Positions 42,188-51,634 of a stretch of 64,000 bases of DNA are shown in pieces. The DNA comes from Stenotrophomonas maltophilia (GTDB lineage: Bacteria; Pseudomonadota; Gammaproteobacteria; Xanthomonadales; Xanthomonadaceae), in assembly GCF_023518235.1 (NCBI RefSeq), contig NZ_CP090423.1:496001-560000 (forward strand), written 5' to 3'. The position numbers and the translations under genes were made by a program. Each line of letters starts with the position of its first letter. Positions within the stretch are counted from its first letter, which is position 1. The notes beneath the pieces are model-generated. The model saw only the letters and a program-made list of their open reading frames with translations, did no database searches and was not told the DNA's origin.

Positions 42188-43546
42188 ATGCCGTCCCCCC
42201 GCCTGCGCCATGAGGCGATCTTCCTGCTGGTGTTTGCCCTGGATCTGGTCAATATGTTCATCGCCACGGTGGCCTATCCGGCGCTGGCCGCTGAACTGCA
42301 CGCCGACATCGGCTGCCTGGCGTGGGTCGGCACCGCCTACATGCTCGGCCTGAGCGTGGTGATTCCACTGGCGCCCTGGCTGGCCGCACGCTGCGGCGAG
42401 CGGCGCCTGCTGCTGGTGGCGCTGCTGGTGTTCGCCGTCGCCGCCATGCTGGCCGGCGCTGCGCCGGGCATTGGCTGGCTGTTGGGTTGGCGCTTGCTTC
42501 AGGGGCTGGCCGGTGGCCTGCTGATTCCGGTTGCACAGGCCACCGCCTATCGACACTGCACGCCCGAGCAACGTGGCGCGCTGACCCGACGCATCCTGCT
42601 GGTGGCACTGCTGGTGCCAGCCCTGGCGCCGGCACTGGGTGGCCTGCTGGTGCAGTGGCTGTCCTGGCGCGGCGTACTTTGGGCCAGCCTGCCGTTGGCG
42701 GTGATGGCCATGGGTCTGGTGCTGGCCTGGATGCCGGCCGATGGTGAGCGCAGTGCGCCGCGCCTGCAGGCCTATGCGCTGTCCACCGCAATGCTGGCGC
42801 TGGGCGCGCTGCTGCTGGCACTCACCTGGTTGGGCGAGCGCGACCATCGGGGCGCCGGTGCCGTGCTGCTGCTGATCGCATTGCTGCTGGCGGCGGTTCA
42901 CCTGCGGCATGCCCGGCGGCAGGCGCATCCGTTGCTGCGCTGGTCACTGCTTTCCCATCACGAGCTGCGACTGGCGATGCTGGTGTATTTGGCGGTGCCC
43001 GGGGTGTTCATCGGCAGCCAGCTGGCCAGCACCCTGCAGTTGCACCAGGCCGGATACAGTGCCGCACGCATCGGCGCGTTGATGCTGCCGTGGGCGCTGG
43101 CCTCGGCCATCGCGATCACGGCCAGCAAGCACCTGTTGTCCCGCTTCGGCCCGGCCACGGTACTGCGCGCCGGCATGCTGCTTCAGGCCAGCGGCCTGCT
43201 GTTGATGGCGCTGCTGCCACAGCCGGCCTTCGCCTTGGCTGCACTGTTGTTCGCATTGATGGGCGCCGGCGGCAGCCTGTGCAGCAGCACCGCACAGACA
43301 CTGGCGTTCCAGGGTGTCGAGGGTGAGGCACTGGGCGACGCCAGTGCGTTGTGGAACCTCAACCGTCAGCTCAGCTTCTGCCTCGGCACTGCGGCCATCG
43401 CGCTGCTGCTGGCGCTGGCCATGCAGTGGTTGCCCGCACGCGCCACCAGCGTGGCGCTGGGTCTGGCCGCCGCATTGACGCTGCTGCCGATGGCGCTGCT
43501 GCGCCGCTCGCATTCTGTCCCCCTTTCGCAACCCGAGAACACCTGA
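42188..43546 (+). CDS. MFS transporter (multidrug-type, 14-helix-like)
   Basis: This 452-residue protein has 12 to 14 hydrophobic helices. The family A motif is relaxed (A-A-R-C-G-E-R-R-L-L), and motif C-like G-P-style residues are seen in A-L-A-P-A-L-G-G-L-L. It is the DHA2-like kind used for drug or metabolite efflux. It is controlled by the divergent LysR by position, and its stop codon overlaps the next start (TGATG), giving a two-gene unit with the SnoaL-like protein. Confidence 0.88.
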   Translation: MPSPRLRHEAIFLLVFALDLVNMFIATVAYPALAAELHADIGCLAWVGTAYMLGLSVVIPLAPWLAARCGERRLLLVALLVFAVAAMLAGAAPGIGWLLGWRLLQGLAGGLLIPVAQATAYRHCTPEQRGALTRRILLVALLVPALAPALGGLLVQWLSWRGVLWASLPLAVMAMGLVLAWMPADGERSAPRLQAYALSTAMLALGALLLALTWLGERDHRGAGAVLLLIALLLAAVHLRHARRQAHPLLRWSLLSHHELRLAMLVYLAVPGVFIGSQLASTLQLHQAGYSAARIGALMLPWALASAIAITASKHLLSRFGPATVLRAGMLLQASGLLLMALLPQPAFALAALLFALMGAGGSLCSSTAQTLAFQGVEGEALGDASALWNLNRQLSFCLGTAAIALLLALAMQWLPARATSVALGLAAALTLLPMALLRRSHSVPLSQPENT

Positions 43547-43932
43547 TGGATACCACTGCAGAACATGAAATCCACCACCTGCACGACAAACTGCAGGCCT
43601 GGTTCCGTGCCGACGTCGGCTCCGATGCGCTCGATGATCTGATGACGCACTTCTGTGCGGACTTCAGCATGGTCGGCATCGCCGGCCGTCGGCTGGACCG
43701 AGATGCGGTGCAGGCATTGTTCGCCGGTGCCCATGGCGCGCGACCGGGGTTGCAGATTGCCATCGAGGCCGTGCAGGCAGTGGAGGCGCCATCAACGTTG
43801 GTGGTGCTGCGCTATCGCGAAGGCCATTTGATCGATGGCGGCAACCGCACATGGCGGGAGTCGCTGGCGGTACTGCGTCAGGAACAGGGGCGCTGGTGCT
43901 GGCTGGCGCTGCATGAGGTTCAAACGGCCTGA
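43546..43932 (+). CDS. SnoaL/DUF4440-like small protein
   Basis: This is a 128-residue protein from the ATG overlapping the MFS stop by one base. It has an NTF2/SnoaL-like alpha+beta pattern: an N-terminal helix E-H-E-I-H-H-L-H-D-K-L, then M-T-H-F-C-A-D-F-S-M-V-G-I, and a final strand R-W-C-W-L-A-L-H-E-V. There is no signal peptide. It may bind or modify the molecule exported by the MFS protein, which is inference from coupling only. Confidence 0.78.
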   Translation: MDTTAEHEIHHLHDKLQAWFRADVGSDALDDLMTHFCADFSMVGIAGRRLDRDAVQALFAGAHGARPGLQIAIEAVQAVEAPSTLVVLRYREGHLIDGGNRTWRESLAVLRQEQGRWCWLALHEVQTA

Positions 43933-43978
43933 CGGATCCGCCGGAGGTGGCCCGGCGCTGCGCGGGGAGCACCGGTCG

Positions 43979-44000
43979 GTAGTGCCGTCCGCTGGCCGGC
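43979..44000. repeat. Single REP element
   Basis: GTAGTGCCGTCCGCTGGCCG plus GC: a GTAG-headed element related to 46132-46153, with one arm mismatch. Confidence 0.6.
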
Positions 44001-44146
44001 ATTCGGTTACCGGTTTGCGCAGCGGCAGCGGGCAGCACATGTGCCATCAGTCCTGCCTGCATCCACCGCAGAATGCAAAGCCCGCACACACTTCACGGCC
44101 CAAGGCAGGAGTACGCTGGGGCCTTTCCTGCCGGAAGGGGTTGTCC

Positions 44147-46057
44147 ATGCGTGTGCGTGCCGTTGCTCTAGCCATCGCCCTTTGCCTGTCCAGCACCGTG
44201 CTGGCCGCCGATACACCGCCGATGACCCCGGACGTCAGCGGCAAGCCCTTCGTCGCCCCCGATGTCGGCCGCGACTATGACAAGCGCGTGGTGATGGTGC
44301 CCATGCGTGATGGCACCAAGCTGTACACAGTGATCGTGGTGCCCAAGGGCGCCCGCAACGCTCCGATCCTGCTGACCCGTACGCCCTACGACGCTGCCGG
44401 CCGTGCCAACCGCAGCGACTCGCCGCGCATGCGCGACCTGCTGCCGCAGGGCGATGAGGTGTTCGTCGATGGCGGCTACATCCGCGTGTTCCAGGACATT
44501 CGTGGCAAGTACGGCTCCGAGGGCGATTACGTGATGACCCGGCCCCTGCGCGGGCCATTGAACAACACCCCGGTCGACCATTCCACCGACGCCTGGGACA
44601 CCATCGACTGGCTGGTGAAGCACGTGCCGGAGAGCAACGGCAAGGTCGGCATGCTCGGTTCGTCGTATGAAGGCTTCACCGTGGTGATGGCGCTGACCGA
44701 TCCGCATCCGGCGCTGAAGGTCGCCGCGCCGCAGAGCCCGATGGTCGACGGCTGGATGGGTGACGACTGGCTCAACTACGGTGCGTTCCGCCAGGTCAAC
44801 TTCAATTACTTCGCGATGCAGACCGAGAAGCGCGGCAAGGGCACGCCGCTGCCCAGCCTCGGCTACGACGACTACAGCACCTTCCTGCGCATCGGGTCGG
44901 CCGGCGACTATGCGCGCTTTACCGGCGTGGACCAGCTGACCTGGTGGAAGAAGCTGGTCGAGCACCCTGCATACGACGCCTTCTGGCAGGGCCAGGCGCT
45001 GGATGCAGTGATGGCGAAGACGCCGCTGAAGGTGCCGACCCTGTGGCTGCAGGGCCTGTGGGACCAGGAGGACATGTGGGGTGCCAACCACGCCTACCAG
45101 GCGATGGAAGGGCGCGACAGTGGCAACAACCGCAATTACCTGGTGATGGGCCCGTGGCGGCACAGCCAGGTGAACTACAGTGCCAGTGAACTGGGCGCGC
45201 TCAAGTTCGATGGCGATACCGCGCTGCAGTTCCGTCGTGATGTGCTCAAGCCGTTCTTCGACCAGTACCTGGTGGACGGTGCGCCGAAGGCCGATACGCC
45301 GCCGGTGCTGATCTACAACACCGGCGAAAACCATTGGGACCGCTTGAAGGGTTGGCCGCGCAGCTGCGACAAGGGCTGTGCGGCCAGCAGCAAACCGCTG
45401 TACCTGCGTGCCGGCGGCAAGTTGGCGTTCCAGGCGCCGGCAGCGGGCGAGAACGACTTCGATGAATACGTGTCCGACCCGGCTAAGCCGGTGCCGTTCG
45501 TGCCGCGCCCGGTGCGTTTTGGCGACCGTGACATGTGGACGACCTGGCTGGTCAAGGATCAGCGCTTCGTCGATGGCCGACCCGACGTGCTGACCTTCAT
45601 CACCGAACCGTTGACCGCGCCACTGCGCATCGGTGGCGCGCCGGTGGTGCACCTGCAGGCCTCGACCAGTGGCACCGACAGCGATTGGGTGGTGAAGCTG
45701 ATCGACGTGTATCCGGACCAGGAAGCATCCACACCGGAGATGGGTGGCTATGAGCTGCCGGTGTCGCTGGCGATCTTCCGCGGCCGCTACCGCGAGAGCT
45801 TCAGTGATCCCAAGCCGCTGGCCGCCAACCAGGTGCTGCCGTACCGCTTCGACCTGCCCAACGCCAACCACACCTTCCAGAAGGGGCACCGGGTGATGGT
45901 GCAGGTGCAGTCCAGCCTGTTCCCGCTGTACGACCGCAACCCGCAGACCTATGTGCCGAACATCTACCTGGCCAAGCCGGGCGATTACCAGAAGGCCATG
46001 CAGCGGGTCTGGCACAGCGCCGCGCAGGCCAGTTACATCGATCTGCCGGTGTATTGA
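44147..46057 (+). CDS. Alpha-amino acid ester hydrolase (S15/CocE family)
   Basis: This is a 636-residue protein, within one residue of the Xanthomonas citri enzyme length as I recall it. It has a signal peptide (residues 1-20), an alpha/beta hydrolase domain with nucleophile S173 in G-S-S-Y-E-G, a helical cap, the acid in W-D-Q-E-D-M-W, the histidine in G-P-W-R-H-S-Q, and a C-terminal jelly-roll domain. Known members hydrolyse alpha-amino acid esters and can make or break beta-lactam side chains such as ampicillin's. It acts in the periplasm. The gene stands alone downstream of a REP element. Confidence 0.92.
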   Translation: MRVRAVALAIALCLSSTVLAADTPPMTPDVSGKPFVAPDVGRDYDKRVVMVPMRDGTKLYTVIVVPKGARNAPILLTRTPYDAAGRANRSDSPRMRDLLPQGDEVFVDGGYIRVFQDIRGKYGSEGDYVMTRPLRGPLNNTPVDHSTDAWDTIDWLVKHVPESNGKVGMLGSSYEGFTVVMALTDPHPALKVAAPQSPMVDGWMGDDWLNYGAFRQVNFNYFAMQTEKRGKGTPLPSLGYDDYSTFLRIGSAGDYARFTGVDQLTWWKKLVEHPAYDAFWQGQALDAVMAKTPLKVPTLWLQGLWDQEDMWGANHAYQAMEGRDSGNNRNYLVMGPWRHSQVNYSASELGALKFDGDTALQFRRDVLKPFFDQYLVDGAPKADTPPVLIYNTGENHWDRLKGWPRSCDKGCAASSKPLYLRAGGKLAFQAPAAGENDFDEYVSDPAKPVPFVPRPVRFGDRDMWTTWLVKDQRFVDGRPDVLTFITEPLTAPLRIGGAPVVHLQASTSGTDSDWVVKLIDVYPDQEASTPEMGGYELPVSLAIFRGRYRESFSDPKPLAANQVLPYRFDLPNANHTFQKGHRVMVQVQSSLFPLYDRNPQTYVPNIYLAKPGDYQKAMQRVWHSAAQASYIDLPVY

Positions 46058-46072
46058 GGGGCCTACGGCGAC

Positions 46073-46186
46073 GCCGGGCATGGCCCGGCGCTACCGGTGA
46101 TATCGCGACGCCGGTAACGCCGGAGGGGGCGGTAGTGCCGGCCGCTGGCCGGCAGCGGCGAAAGCGTGTCCACCAAAGTCGACACC
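46073..46186. repeat. REP cluster after the ester hydrolase
   Basis: An inverted element at 46073-46094 (GCCGGGCATGGCCCGGCGCTAC), a forward one at 46132-46153 (GTAGTGCCGGCCGCTGGCCG), and a GTAG-less palindrome at 46167-46186 (GTGTCCACCAAAGTCGACAC) related to 32813-32832. They separate the convergent hydrolase and AraC genes. Confidence 0.75.
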
Positions 46187-46205
46187 CACCCATAGGGATA
46201 TCGCT

Positions 46206-47159
46206 TTACCCGACCTTCGAAGGACCAGTGCGCCAGCGGCTGGGCACCAGCCCGAAGCGCTTGCGGAAGGCGGCGGCGAAATTGCTGGGATGGCGGTAGC
46301 CACTGGCCGCGGCCGCCTGCTCGACGGTCCAGCCATCTTCGCGCAGGCCCTGCTCGGCATGGCGCATGCGCTGCTCGTGCAGGTAATCGAACACCGAGCT
46401 TCCATACTGCTGCGCGAAGTGGCGGCGCAGCGAACTCGGGCTCATGCACGCCAGCTGCGCCAGTTCGACCAGGCTGTGGGCATGGCTGGGGTCATCGTGC
46501 AGGTAGGCGCGTACGCGCTCCAGGCGCTCGCGCTGCCCGGCACGCAGCGTACGTACCTGCTCGGTCTGCAGATCTTCGGCCTGCAGCCCGACTGCAAGCA
46601 GCTGCAGCGCCACGCCTTCGCGCCACAGTGCGTCGATGCCGTCCTGCCACGGGCTGTCGAACAGCTGTCCCAGCACGGGTAGCAAGGTGTGCGGAATGGC
46701 CCAGTGGCGGCATTCCAGATGCGCGTTGAGCGCACTCTCCAGCTGCGGCAGCTGGAACAGGTCCGGATCGAGCTGGCTGGGCACCATCACGCTGACCCCG
46801 CGCATGCGCGTTTCACCGGGATGCGCACCGGTCATCTCGATCTGCTCGCGATGGTGTGCGGTCATCGCGGTGCCAGCGCGCAGGGTGAATCCTGCACGTC
46901 GCGGGACACGCACGTCGACCTGGCCCTGCAGCATCACGCGGATCACCAGCCCCGGGCTCTGCTGCGCGGTAGCCACATACGGGAACCGGTTATGGACGTC
47001 GGACGCGATCAGGCTCATGCCACCGCGCAGGAACTGTTCGTTGACCTCGCCTCGACCGGCCCACTGGTCATCGCGCAGGTGTTCAGGGTCGGCGCGGTAG
47101 TCGAAGCCGTGGCGTTGGCCGAAACGGCGGTAATCGGCAAAGGTGAAGTATCGGGACAT
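46206..47159 (-). CDS. AraC family regulator (PchR-like)
   Basis: This is a 317-residue regulator from M-S-R-Y-F-T. An N-terminal domain of ~200 residues (with F-L-R-G-G-M-S-L and V-I-R-V-M-L-Q-G) resembles the PchR siderophore-sensing type. The C-terminal AraC domain follows (L-A-Q-L-A-C-M-S-P-S-S-L-R-R-H-F, then A-S-G-Y-R-H-P-S-N-F-A-A-A-F-R). PchR-like proteins activate siderophore uptake genes, but no such genes are adjacent, so the target is open. Confidence 0.88.
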   Translation of the reverse strand: MSRYFTFADYRRFGQRHGFDYRADPEHLRDDQWAGRGEVNEQFLRGGMSLIASDVHNRFPYVATAQQSPGLVIRVMLQGQVDVRVPRRAGFTLRAGTAMTAHHREQIEMTGAHPGETRMRGVSVMVPSQLDPDLFQLPQLESALNAHLECRHWAIPHTLLPVLGQLFDSPWQDGIDALWREGVALQLLAVGLQAEDLQTEQVRTLRAGQRERLERVRAYLHDDPSHAHSLVELAQLACMSPSSLRRHFAQQYGSSVFDYLHEQRMRHAEQGLREDGWTVEQAAAASGYRHPSNFAAAFRKRFGLVPSRWRTGPSKVG

Positions 47160-47596
47160 CGCTCGGCACGTGCTCTGGAGGTGGACACTGGCGGTGCCTT
47201 GCCCGGGGCGCTGCACTGCGGGTGCTGCGCCGGTGCTTGTGCGTGCAGCCGCGCGGCGGCGACGGCACTGTGGAGGGCTGGGAAAGCGCCAGAGGGGAAG
47301 TGTGTGTCGAAGAAACTGGAAACGTTTCCCATTGTCGCCGTGATTCGCGCGCTTTTGATTCCAATATGGTCAAACCGATTGATGATTACGGCCAAAGTGA
47401 ATTCGCCGTTGAGCATACGCAGGCGTTTTGCCTGCATATCCGTACGTATATCCATACATCAACCCAGGTTGAGGTTGCACGGCTGGAACGATCGGATGCG
47501 GACACGATGTCAGCTGGCTCGTCACAGCGGCCGGCGTAGCGTGGTGGATTGGCGGCTGCGCGCCGCATCGCTATCCCCCAACGATGGAGAACGTAG
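47160..47596. other. Regulatory-looking gap between AraC and SDR genes
   Basis: This gap of about 440 bases has no convincing gene. It contains a perfect 12-bp palindrome GGAAACGTTTCC at 47318-47329, lower GC content than its surroundings from about 47330 to 47470, and a SoxR-box-like repeat at 47464-47481. Either divergent gene could use these sites. Confidence 0.45.
47464..47481. promoter_or_regulatory. SoxR-box-like inverted repeat upstream of the SDR gene
   Basis: CATCAACCCAGGTTGAGG has the CCTCAA-N6-TTGAGG layout with one arm mismatch, and shares its core with the perfect palindrome at 16567-16584. It lies about 115 bases before the SDR start. A fitting -35/-10 pair is not convincing in either direction. 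Confidence 0.45.
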
Positions 47597-48355
47597 ATGA
47601 TCGATTACCAGCTCGGTGGCAAGACCGCGATCGTGACCGGCGGTGTATCCGGTATCGGCCTGGCAGTGGCGCATACGCTGGCCGCGTCCGGCGCCCGCAT
47701 TTCGGTCTGGGACCTGAAACAGGACGCAGTGGACGCCACCGTCGCGCAGCTGCAGGCGCGCGGCACACAGGCGATCGGTGTGGCGCTGGACGTCACCGAT
47801 GATGCGGCGGTGGAGGCCGCCGTGCAGCGCACGGTGAAGGAACTCGGCGGTGTGCATATTGCGGTCAACAACGCCGGCATCAGTGGGCCGGCCGCCAGCA
47901 GCGGCGACTACCCGGTGGATGGCTGGCAGCGAGTGATCGATGTGAACCTGACCAGCGTGTTCTTGTGCCAGCGGGCGCAGATCCAGGCGATGCGCACGGC
48001 CGGCAGTGGCGGCAGCATCATCAACATGGCCTCGATCCTGGGCCAGGTCGGCTATGCCGGTTCCACCGCCTACGTGGCGGCCAAGCACGGGGTGGTCGGC
48101 CTGACCCAGACCGCGGCGTGGGAGCACGCGGCCGACGGTATCCGGGTCAACGCGGTCGGTCCGGGCTTCATCATTACGCCGCTGTTGGAGAAGATGGACG
48201 CGAAGGTGCGCGCAACGCTGGAAGCGCGCCACGCGCTGAAGCGGCTGGGCACCGCCGAGGAGGTGGCGGCACTGGTGGCCTGGCTGGCCAGCGACGAGGC
48301 CTCCTTCGCGACCGGAACCTACTACGCCATCGATGGTGGCTACCTGGCGCAGTGA
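47597..48355 (+). CDS. Short-chain dehydrogenase/reductase (SDR)
   Basis: This 252-residue classical SDR has the dinucleotide motif T-G-G-V-S-G-I-G, the N-N-A-G motif, the catalytic serine region M-A-S-I-L-G, and Y-V-A-A-K. A D at the end of the second strand (V-W-D-L-K) suggests a preference for NAD(H) over NADP(H). The C-terminal I-D-G-G-Y is typical. The substrate is unknown. A GGAGA ribosome site precedes the ATG. Confidence 0.92.
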   Translation: MIDYQLGGKTAIVTGGVSGIGLAVAHTLAASGARISVWDLKQDAVDATVAQLQARGTQAIGVALDVTDDAAVEAAVQRTVKELGGVHIAVNNAGISGPAASSGDYPVDGWQRVIDVNLTSVFLCQRAQIQAMRTAGSGGSIINMASILGQVGYAGSTAYVAAKHGVVGLTQTAAWEHAADGIRVNAVGPGFIITPLLEKMDAKVRATLEARHALKRLGTAEEVAALVAWLASDEASFATGTYYAIDGGYLAQ

Positions 48356-48476
48356 TGCGTTGAGCTGCGGTGGCGTCGGCGATGACCCGGCGTTACCGGG
48401 TGAACGGACCGTGGTGCCATCTTCACCACCGTCCGACGCCGATCGCGCAAGTCTTCCGGAAACTTCCGGAGGTCGC

Positions 48477-48929
48477 ATGGAACTGTCCCAGGACTTCTCG
48501 ATCCTGCTGCGCGTGGCAACGGCGATGCTGTTCGGCGGCGTGCTCGGCATCGAACGCGAGATGGGCAAGCACGCTGCCGGCCTGCGCACGCACATGCTGA
48601 TCGCCGGTGCCGCGGCGCTGATCGTCGGGCTGGGCGATTCGGTGGCCGAGCACTTTCAGCAGGAGCGCTACCGCGACCTGCTGCAGGTCGACCCGGTACG
48701 CCTGATCGAGGCGGTAGTGGCCTGTGTCGGCTTCGTTGCGGCCGGCACCATCCTGCGCGGCTCACGCGAAGACCAGGTCAGCGGGCTGACCACCGCCAGT
48801 TCGCTGATCATGGCCGCGGCCATCGGCATCGCCGTGGGGATCGGCAAATACGTGATTGCGATTGGCGTCAGTGTGCTGTGCGTGCTGGTGCTGGCGGTGA
48901 TGCGGCGGGTGGAGAAACGGATCTCGTAA
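48477..48929 (+). CDS. MgtC/SapB family membrane protein
   Basis: This is a 150-residue protein from the ATG preceded by CCGGAGG. It has four hydrophobic helices. The family signature is visible: G-I-E-R-E-x-x-x-K-x-A-G-L-R-T-H, G-F-V-A-A-G-T-I, and L-T-T-A-S-S. The ~80-residue cytoplasmic domain of true MgtC is absent, so it belongs to the shorter SapB group. MgtC proteins affect magnesium, phosphate and ATP-synthase homeostasis. Confidence 0.9.
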   Translation: MELSQDFSILLRVATAMLFGGVLGIEREMGKHAAGLRTHMLIAGAAALIVGLGDSVAEHFQQERYRDLLQVDPVRLIEAVVACVGFVAAGTILRGSREDQVSGLTTASSLIMAAAIGIAVGIGKYVIAIGVSVLCVLVLAVMRRVEKRIS

Positions 48930-48942
48930 GGAATCTCGAGTT

Positions 48943-48964
48943 GCCGGCCAGCGGCCGGTACTAC
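48943..48964. repeat. Single inverted REP element
   Basis: GCCGGCCAGCGGCCGGTACTAC matches the element at 37469-37490 with one change. It is 13 bases after the mgtC-like stop codon. Confidence 0.75.
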
Positions 48965-48976
48965 CATGGCGGCCTT

Positions 48977-49088
48977 AATGGTCCTACCAATATGGCATCT
49001 AGCGCTATGGTCTAATAGGCGCTCCGTCAGAATGGCGGTTCAATTCGCTGCAAGCGGTCCGATCATCGCCATTAATGGTAATACCAAT
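48977..49088. promoter_or_regulatory. Two LldR-type operators upstream of lldP
   Basis: AATGGTCCTACCAAT (48977-48991) and AATGGTAATACCAAT (49074-49088) match the GntR/FadR-subfamily operators of LldR and PdhR (TGGT-N3-ACCA). Their centres are about 97 bases apart. In E. coli lldPRD two such sites flank the promoter and allow looping; the same layout is likely here. The second site ends 65 bases before lldP. Confidence 0.8.
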
Positions 49089-49153
49089 TATGACGGGCCG
49101 CGGCGATCCTCCCTTCGGGGTGGAACACATCCCGCCCCCAGTCGAGAGCCTTC

Positions 49154-50812
49154 ATGCAGCCCTGGCAACACCTGTACGACCCCGCCGGCAACCTGTGGTT
49201 GTCGAGCCTGATCGCGCTGCTGCCGATCGCCTTCTTCTTTGTCGCCCTGGCCGTGCTGCGCATGAAGGGCTGGCTGGCCGGCACGATCACCGTGGCCATC
49301 GCCCTCGGCGTGGCGCTGCTGTTCTACCGCATGCCGCTGACCCAGGCGCTGGGCGCGGCCGGCTTCGGTTTCGTCTACGGGCTGTGGCCGATCGCCTGGA
49401 TAATCATCGGCGCGGTGTTCCTTTACAAGGTTTCGGTCAAGACCGGGCAGTTCGACATCATCCGCGCTTCGATCCTGTCGGTCACCGAAGATCAGCGCCT
49501 GCAGATGCTGATGGTCGGCTTTGCCTTCGGTGCCTTCCTGGAAGGTGCGGCCGGTTTCGGCGCACCGGTGGCGATCACCGCGGCACTGCTGGTCGGGCTG
49601 GGCTTCAAGCCGCTGTATGCGGCCGGCCTCTGCCTGATCGTCAACACCGCGCCCGTGGCCTTTGGTGCGATGGGCATTCCGATCATCGTGGCCGGGCAGG
49701 TCACGGGGCTGGATGCGTTCGAGATCGGGCAGATGGCCGGCCGCCAGCTGCCGTTCCTTACGATCATCGTGCTGTTCTGGATCATGGCGATCATGGATGG
49801 CTGGCGCGGCATCAAGGAGACCTGGCCGGCGGTGCTGGTGGCCGGTGGCTCGTTCGCCATCGCCCAGTACCTGACCTCCAACTTCATCGGTCCGGAACTG
49901 CCGGATATCACCGCCTCGCTGGCGTCGCTGGTGTGCCTGACCCTGTTCCTGCGCCGCTGGAAGCCGGTGCGGATCTTCCGCTTCGACACCGGAACCAGTG
50001 CCGAAGCGGCCGCACAGGCATTGGAAGCGCCGCGCTACAGCGTCGGACAGATCGCCAAGGCGTGGTCGCCGTTCCTGATTCTCACCGCGATGGTCACCCT
50101 GTGGAGCATCAAGCCGTTCAAGACGCTGTTCGCGGCTGGCGGCCCGCTGGAAGGCTGGGTGCTGAAGATCCCTGTGCCTGGCCTGGACCAGATGGTGCAG
50201 AAGATGCCGCCGATCGTGCCGGCGCCGCTGAGCTATGAAGCCATCTACAAGTTCGACTGGTTCTCGGCCACCGGTACCTCGATCATCCTGGCTGCGGTGA
50301 TCGCCATCATCGCCCTGCGCATGCCGGCCCGCTCGGCGCTGCAGACCTTCGGCGAGACCGTGCGCGAGCTGCGCATGCCGATCTATTCGATCGGCATGGT
50401 GCTGGCGTTCGCCTTCATCGCCAATTACTCGGGGCTGTCGGCCACACTGGCCCTGGCGCTGGCGCACACCGGCGATGCGTTCCCGTTCTTCTCGCCGTTC
50501 CTGGGCTGGCTGGGCGTGTTCCTGACCGGCTCGGACACCTCGTCCAATGCGCTGTTCTCGGCGCTGCAGGCCACCACCGCGCAGCAGATCGGCGTGTCCG
50601 ATGTGCTGCTGGTGGCGGCCAATACCACCGGCGGGGTGACCGGCAAGATGATCTCGCCGCAGTCGATCGCCATCGCTTGCGCTGCGGTCGGCCTGGCCGG
50701 CAAGGAGTCGGACCTGTTCCGCTTCACGGTCAAGCACAGCCTGATTTTTACTACGATGGTCGGCCTGATCACCCTGGCCCAGGCCTACTGGCTGACCTGG
50801 ATGATTCCCTGA
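49154..50812 (+). CDS. lldP: L-lactate permease
   Basis: This is a 552-residue LctP-family transporter with about 12 to 14 membrane helices and near-standard length. Family blocks are [25 protein letters not shown] and the C-terminal [10 protein letters not shown]. It imports lactate with protons. It is the first gene of lldP-lldR-lldD-dld and is governed by the two upstream operators. Confidence 0.95.
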   Translation: MQPWQHLYDPAGNLWLSSLIALLPIAFFFVALAVLRMKGWLAGTITVAIALGVALLFYRMPLTQALGAAGFGFVYGLWPIAWIIIGAVFLYKVSVKTGQFDIIRASILSVTEDQRLQMLMVGFAFGAFLEGAAGFGAPVAITAALLVGLGFKPLYAAGLCLIVNTAPVAFGAMGIPIIVAGQVTGLDAFEIGQMAGRQLPFLTIIVLFWIMAIMDGWRGIKETWPAVLVAGGSFAIAQYLTSNFIGPELPDITASLASLVCLTLFLRRWKPVRIFRFDTGTSAEAAAQALEAPRYSVGQIAKAWSPFLILTAMVTLWSIKPFKTLFAAGGPLEGWVLKIPVPGLDQMVQKMPPIVPAPLSYEAIYKFDWFSATGTSIILAAVIAIIALRMPARSALQTFGETVRELRMPIYSIGMVLAFAFIANYSGLSATLALALAHTGDAFPFFSPFLGWLGVFLTGSDTSSNALFSALQATTAQQIGVSDVLLVAANTTGGVTGKMISPQSIAIACAAVGLAGKESDLFRFTVKHSLIFTTMVGLITLAQAYWLTWMIP

Positions 50813-50865
50813 GCCATGCCCGGCTGTCTGACCCCTCATTGCTCGCTTCAGGCCACAATGGCGCC

Positions 50866-51630
50866 ATGAGCACGCAACGCATTTCGGACAAGGTGGCCGC
50901 GCAGCTGCGCGGCCTGGTGCAGGAACAACGGCTGCAGCCGGGCGACCGGTTGCCGGCCGAGCGCACCCTGGCGGTGCAGCTGGGGGTCTCGCGCACCGCG
51001 CTGCGCGAGGCCATCGCGCAGCTGGCCAGCCAGGGCCTGCTGAGCGCGCGCGTGGGCGGCGGCACCTATGTGGCCGAACCGGCGGCGCGGGCACGGCAGG
51101 CGCTGGACGAACCGCTGGCGCCGTACCTGCCGCTGTTCCAGGGCGACCCGGAATACCGCTTCGACGTGCTGGAGATCCGCCACGCACTGGAAGGCGCCAC
51201 CGCCTGGCACGCGGCGCTGCGTGCTACCGACGAGGATCGCACGCGCATCGCACAGGCGTTCCAGACCATGATGGATGCGCATGGCAAGGACGATCCCTCC
51301 GGCGAGGCCGAGGCTGACGCGGCCTTCCACCTGTCCATCGCCGAAGCCTCGCACAACCTGGTGCTGCTGCAGGTGATGCGTGGCCTGTTCGAGTTGCTGC
51401 AGACCAACATTTCGCAGAGCCGCGAGAAGCTCTATACCTCGGCCAGGACCTTCTCGCCGCTGTCCGACCAGCACCGCGAGATGATGGATGCGGTCCTGGC
51501 TGGCGACCCCGAACGCGCGCGCGCCGCCGCGCATGCCCACCTCGAGTTCGTGCACACCACGCTGCGCACCCTCGATGACAACGAAGCCCGGCGTGCGCGG
51601 GCCTCGCGTCTACCCTCCCCACACGGTTGA
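50866..51630 (+). CDS. lldR: Lactate-responsive GntR/FadR-type regulator LldR
   Basis: This is a 254-residue regulator from M-S-T-Q-R-I. It has an N-terminal GntR winged helix (residues ~8-70, [21 protein letters not shown]) and a C-terminal FCD domain with metal and ligand histidines ([10 protein letters not shown] and H-A-H-L-E-F). It follows lldP by 53 bases and ends 4 bases before lldD. It probably represses the operon until lactate binds, acting at the TGGT-N3-ACCA sites. Confidence 0.93.
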   Translation: MSTQRISDKVAAQLRGLVQEQRLQPGDRLPAERTLAVQLGVSRTALREAIAQLASQGLLSARVGGGTYVAEPAARARQALDEPLAPYLPLFQGDPEYRFDVLEIRHALEGATAWHAALRATDEDRTRIAQAFQTMMDAHGKDDPSGEAEADAAFHLSIAEASHNLVLLQVMRGLFELLQTNISQSREKLYTSARTFSPLSDQHREMMDAVLAGDPERARAAAHAHLEFVHTTLRTLDDNEARRARASRLPSPHG

Positions 51631-51634
51631 CCCC

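Noticed and set aside
49088..51187. A 699-codon minus-strand frame opposite lldP and lldR
   Set aside because: It is antisense to two full-length, motif-complete genes and has low-complexity Arg/Gln composition.
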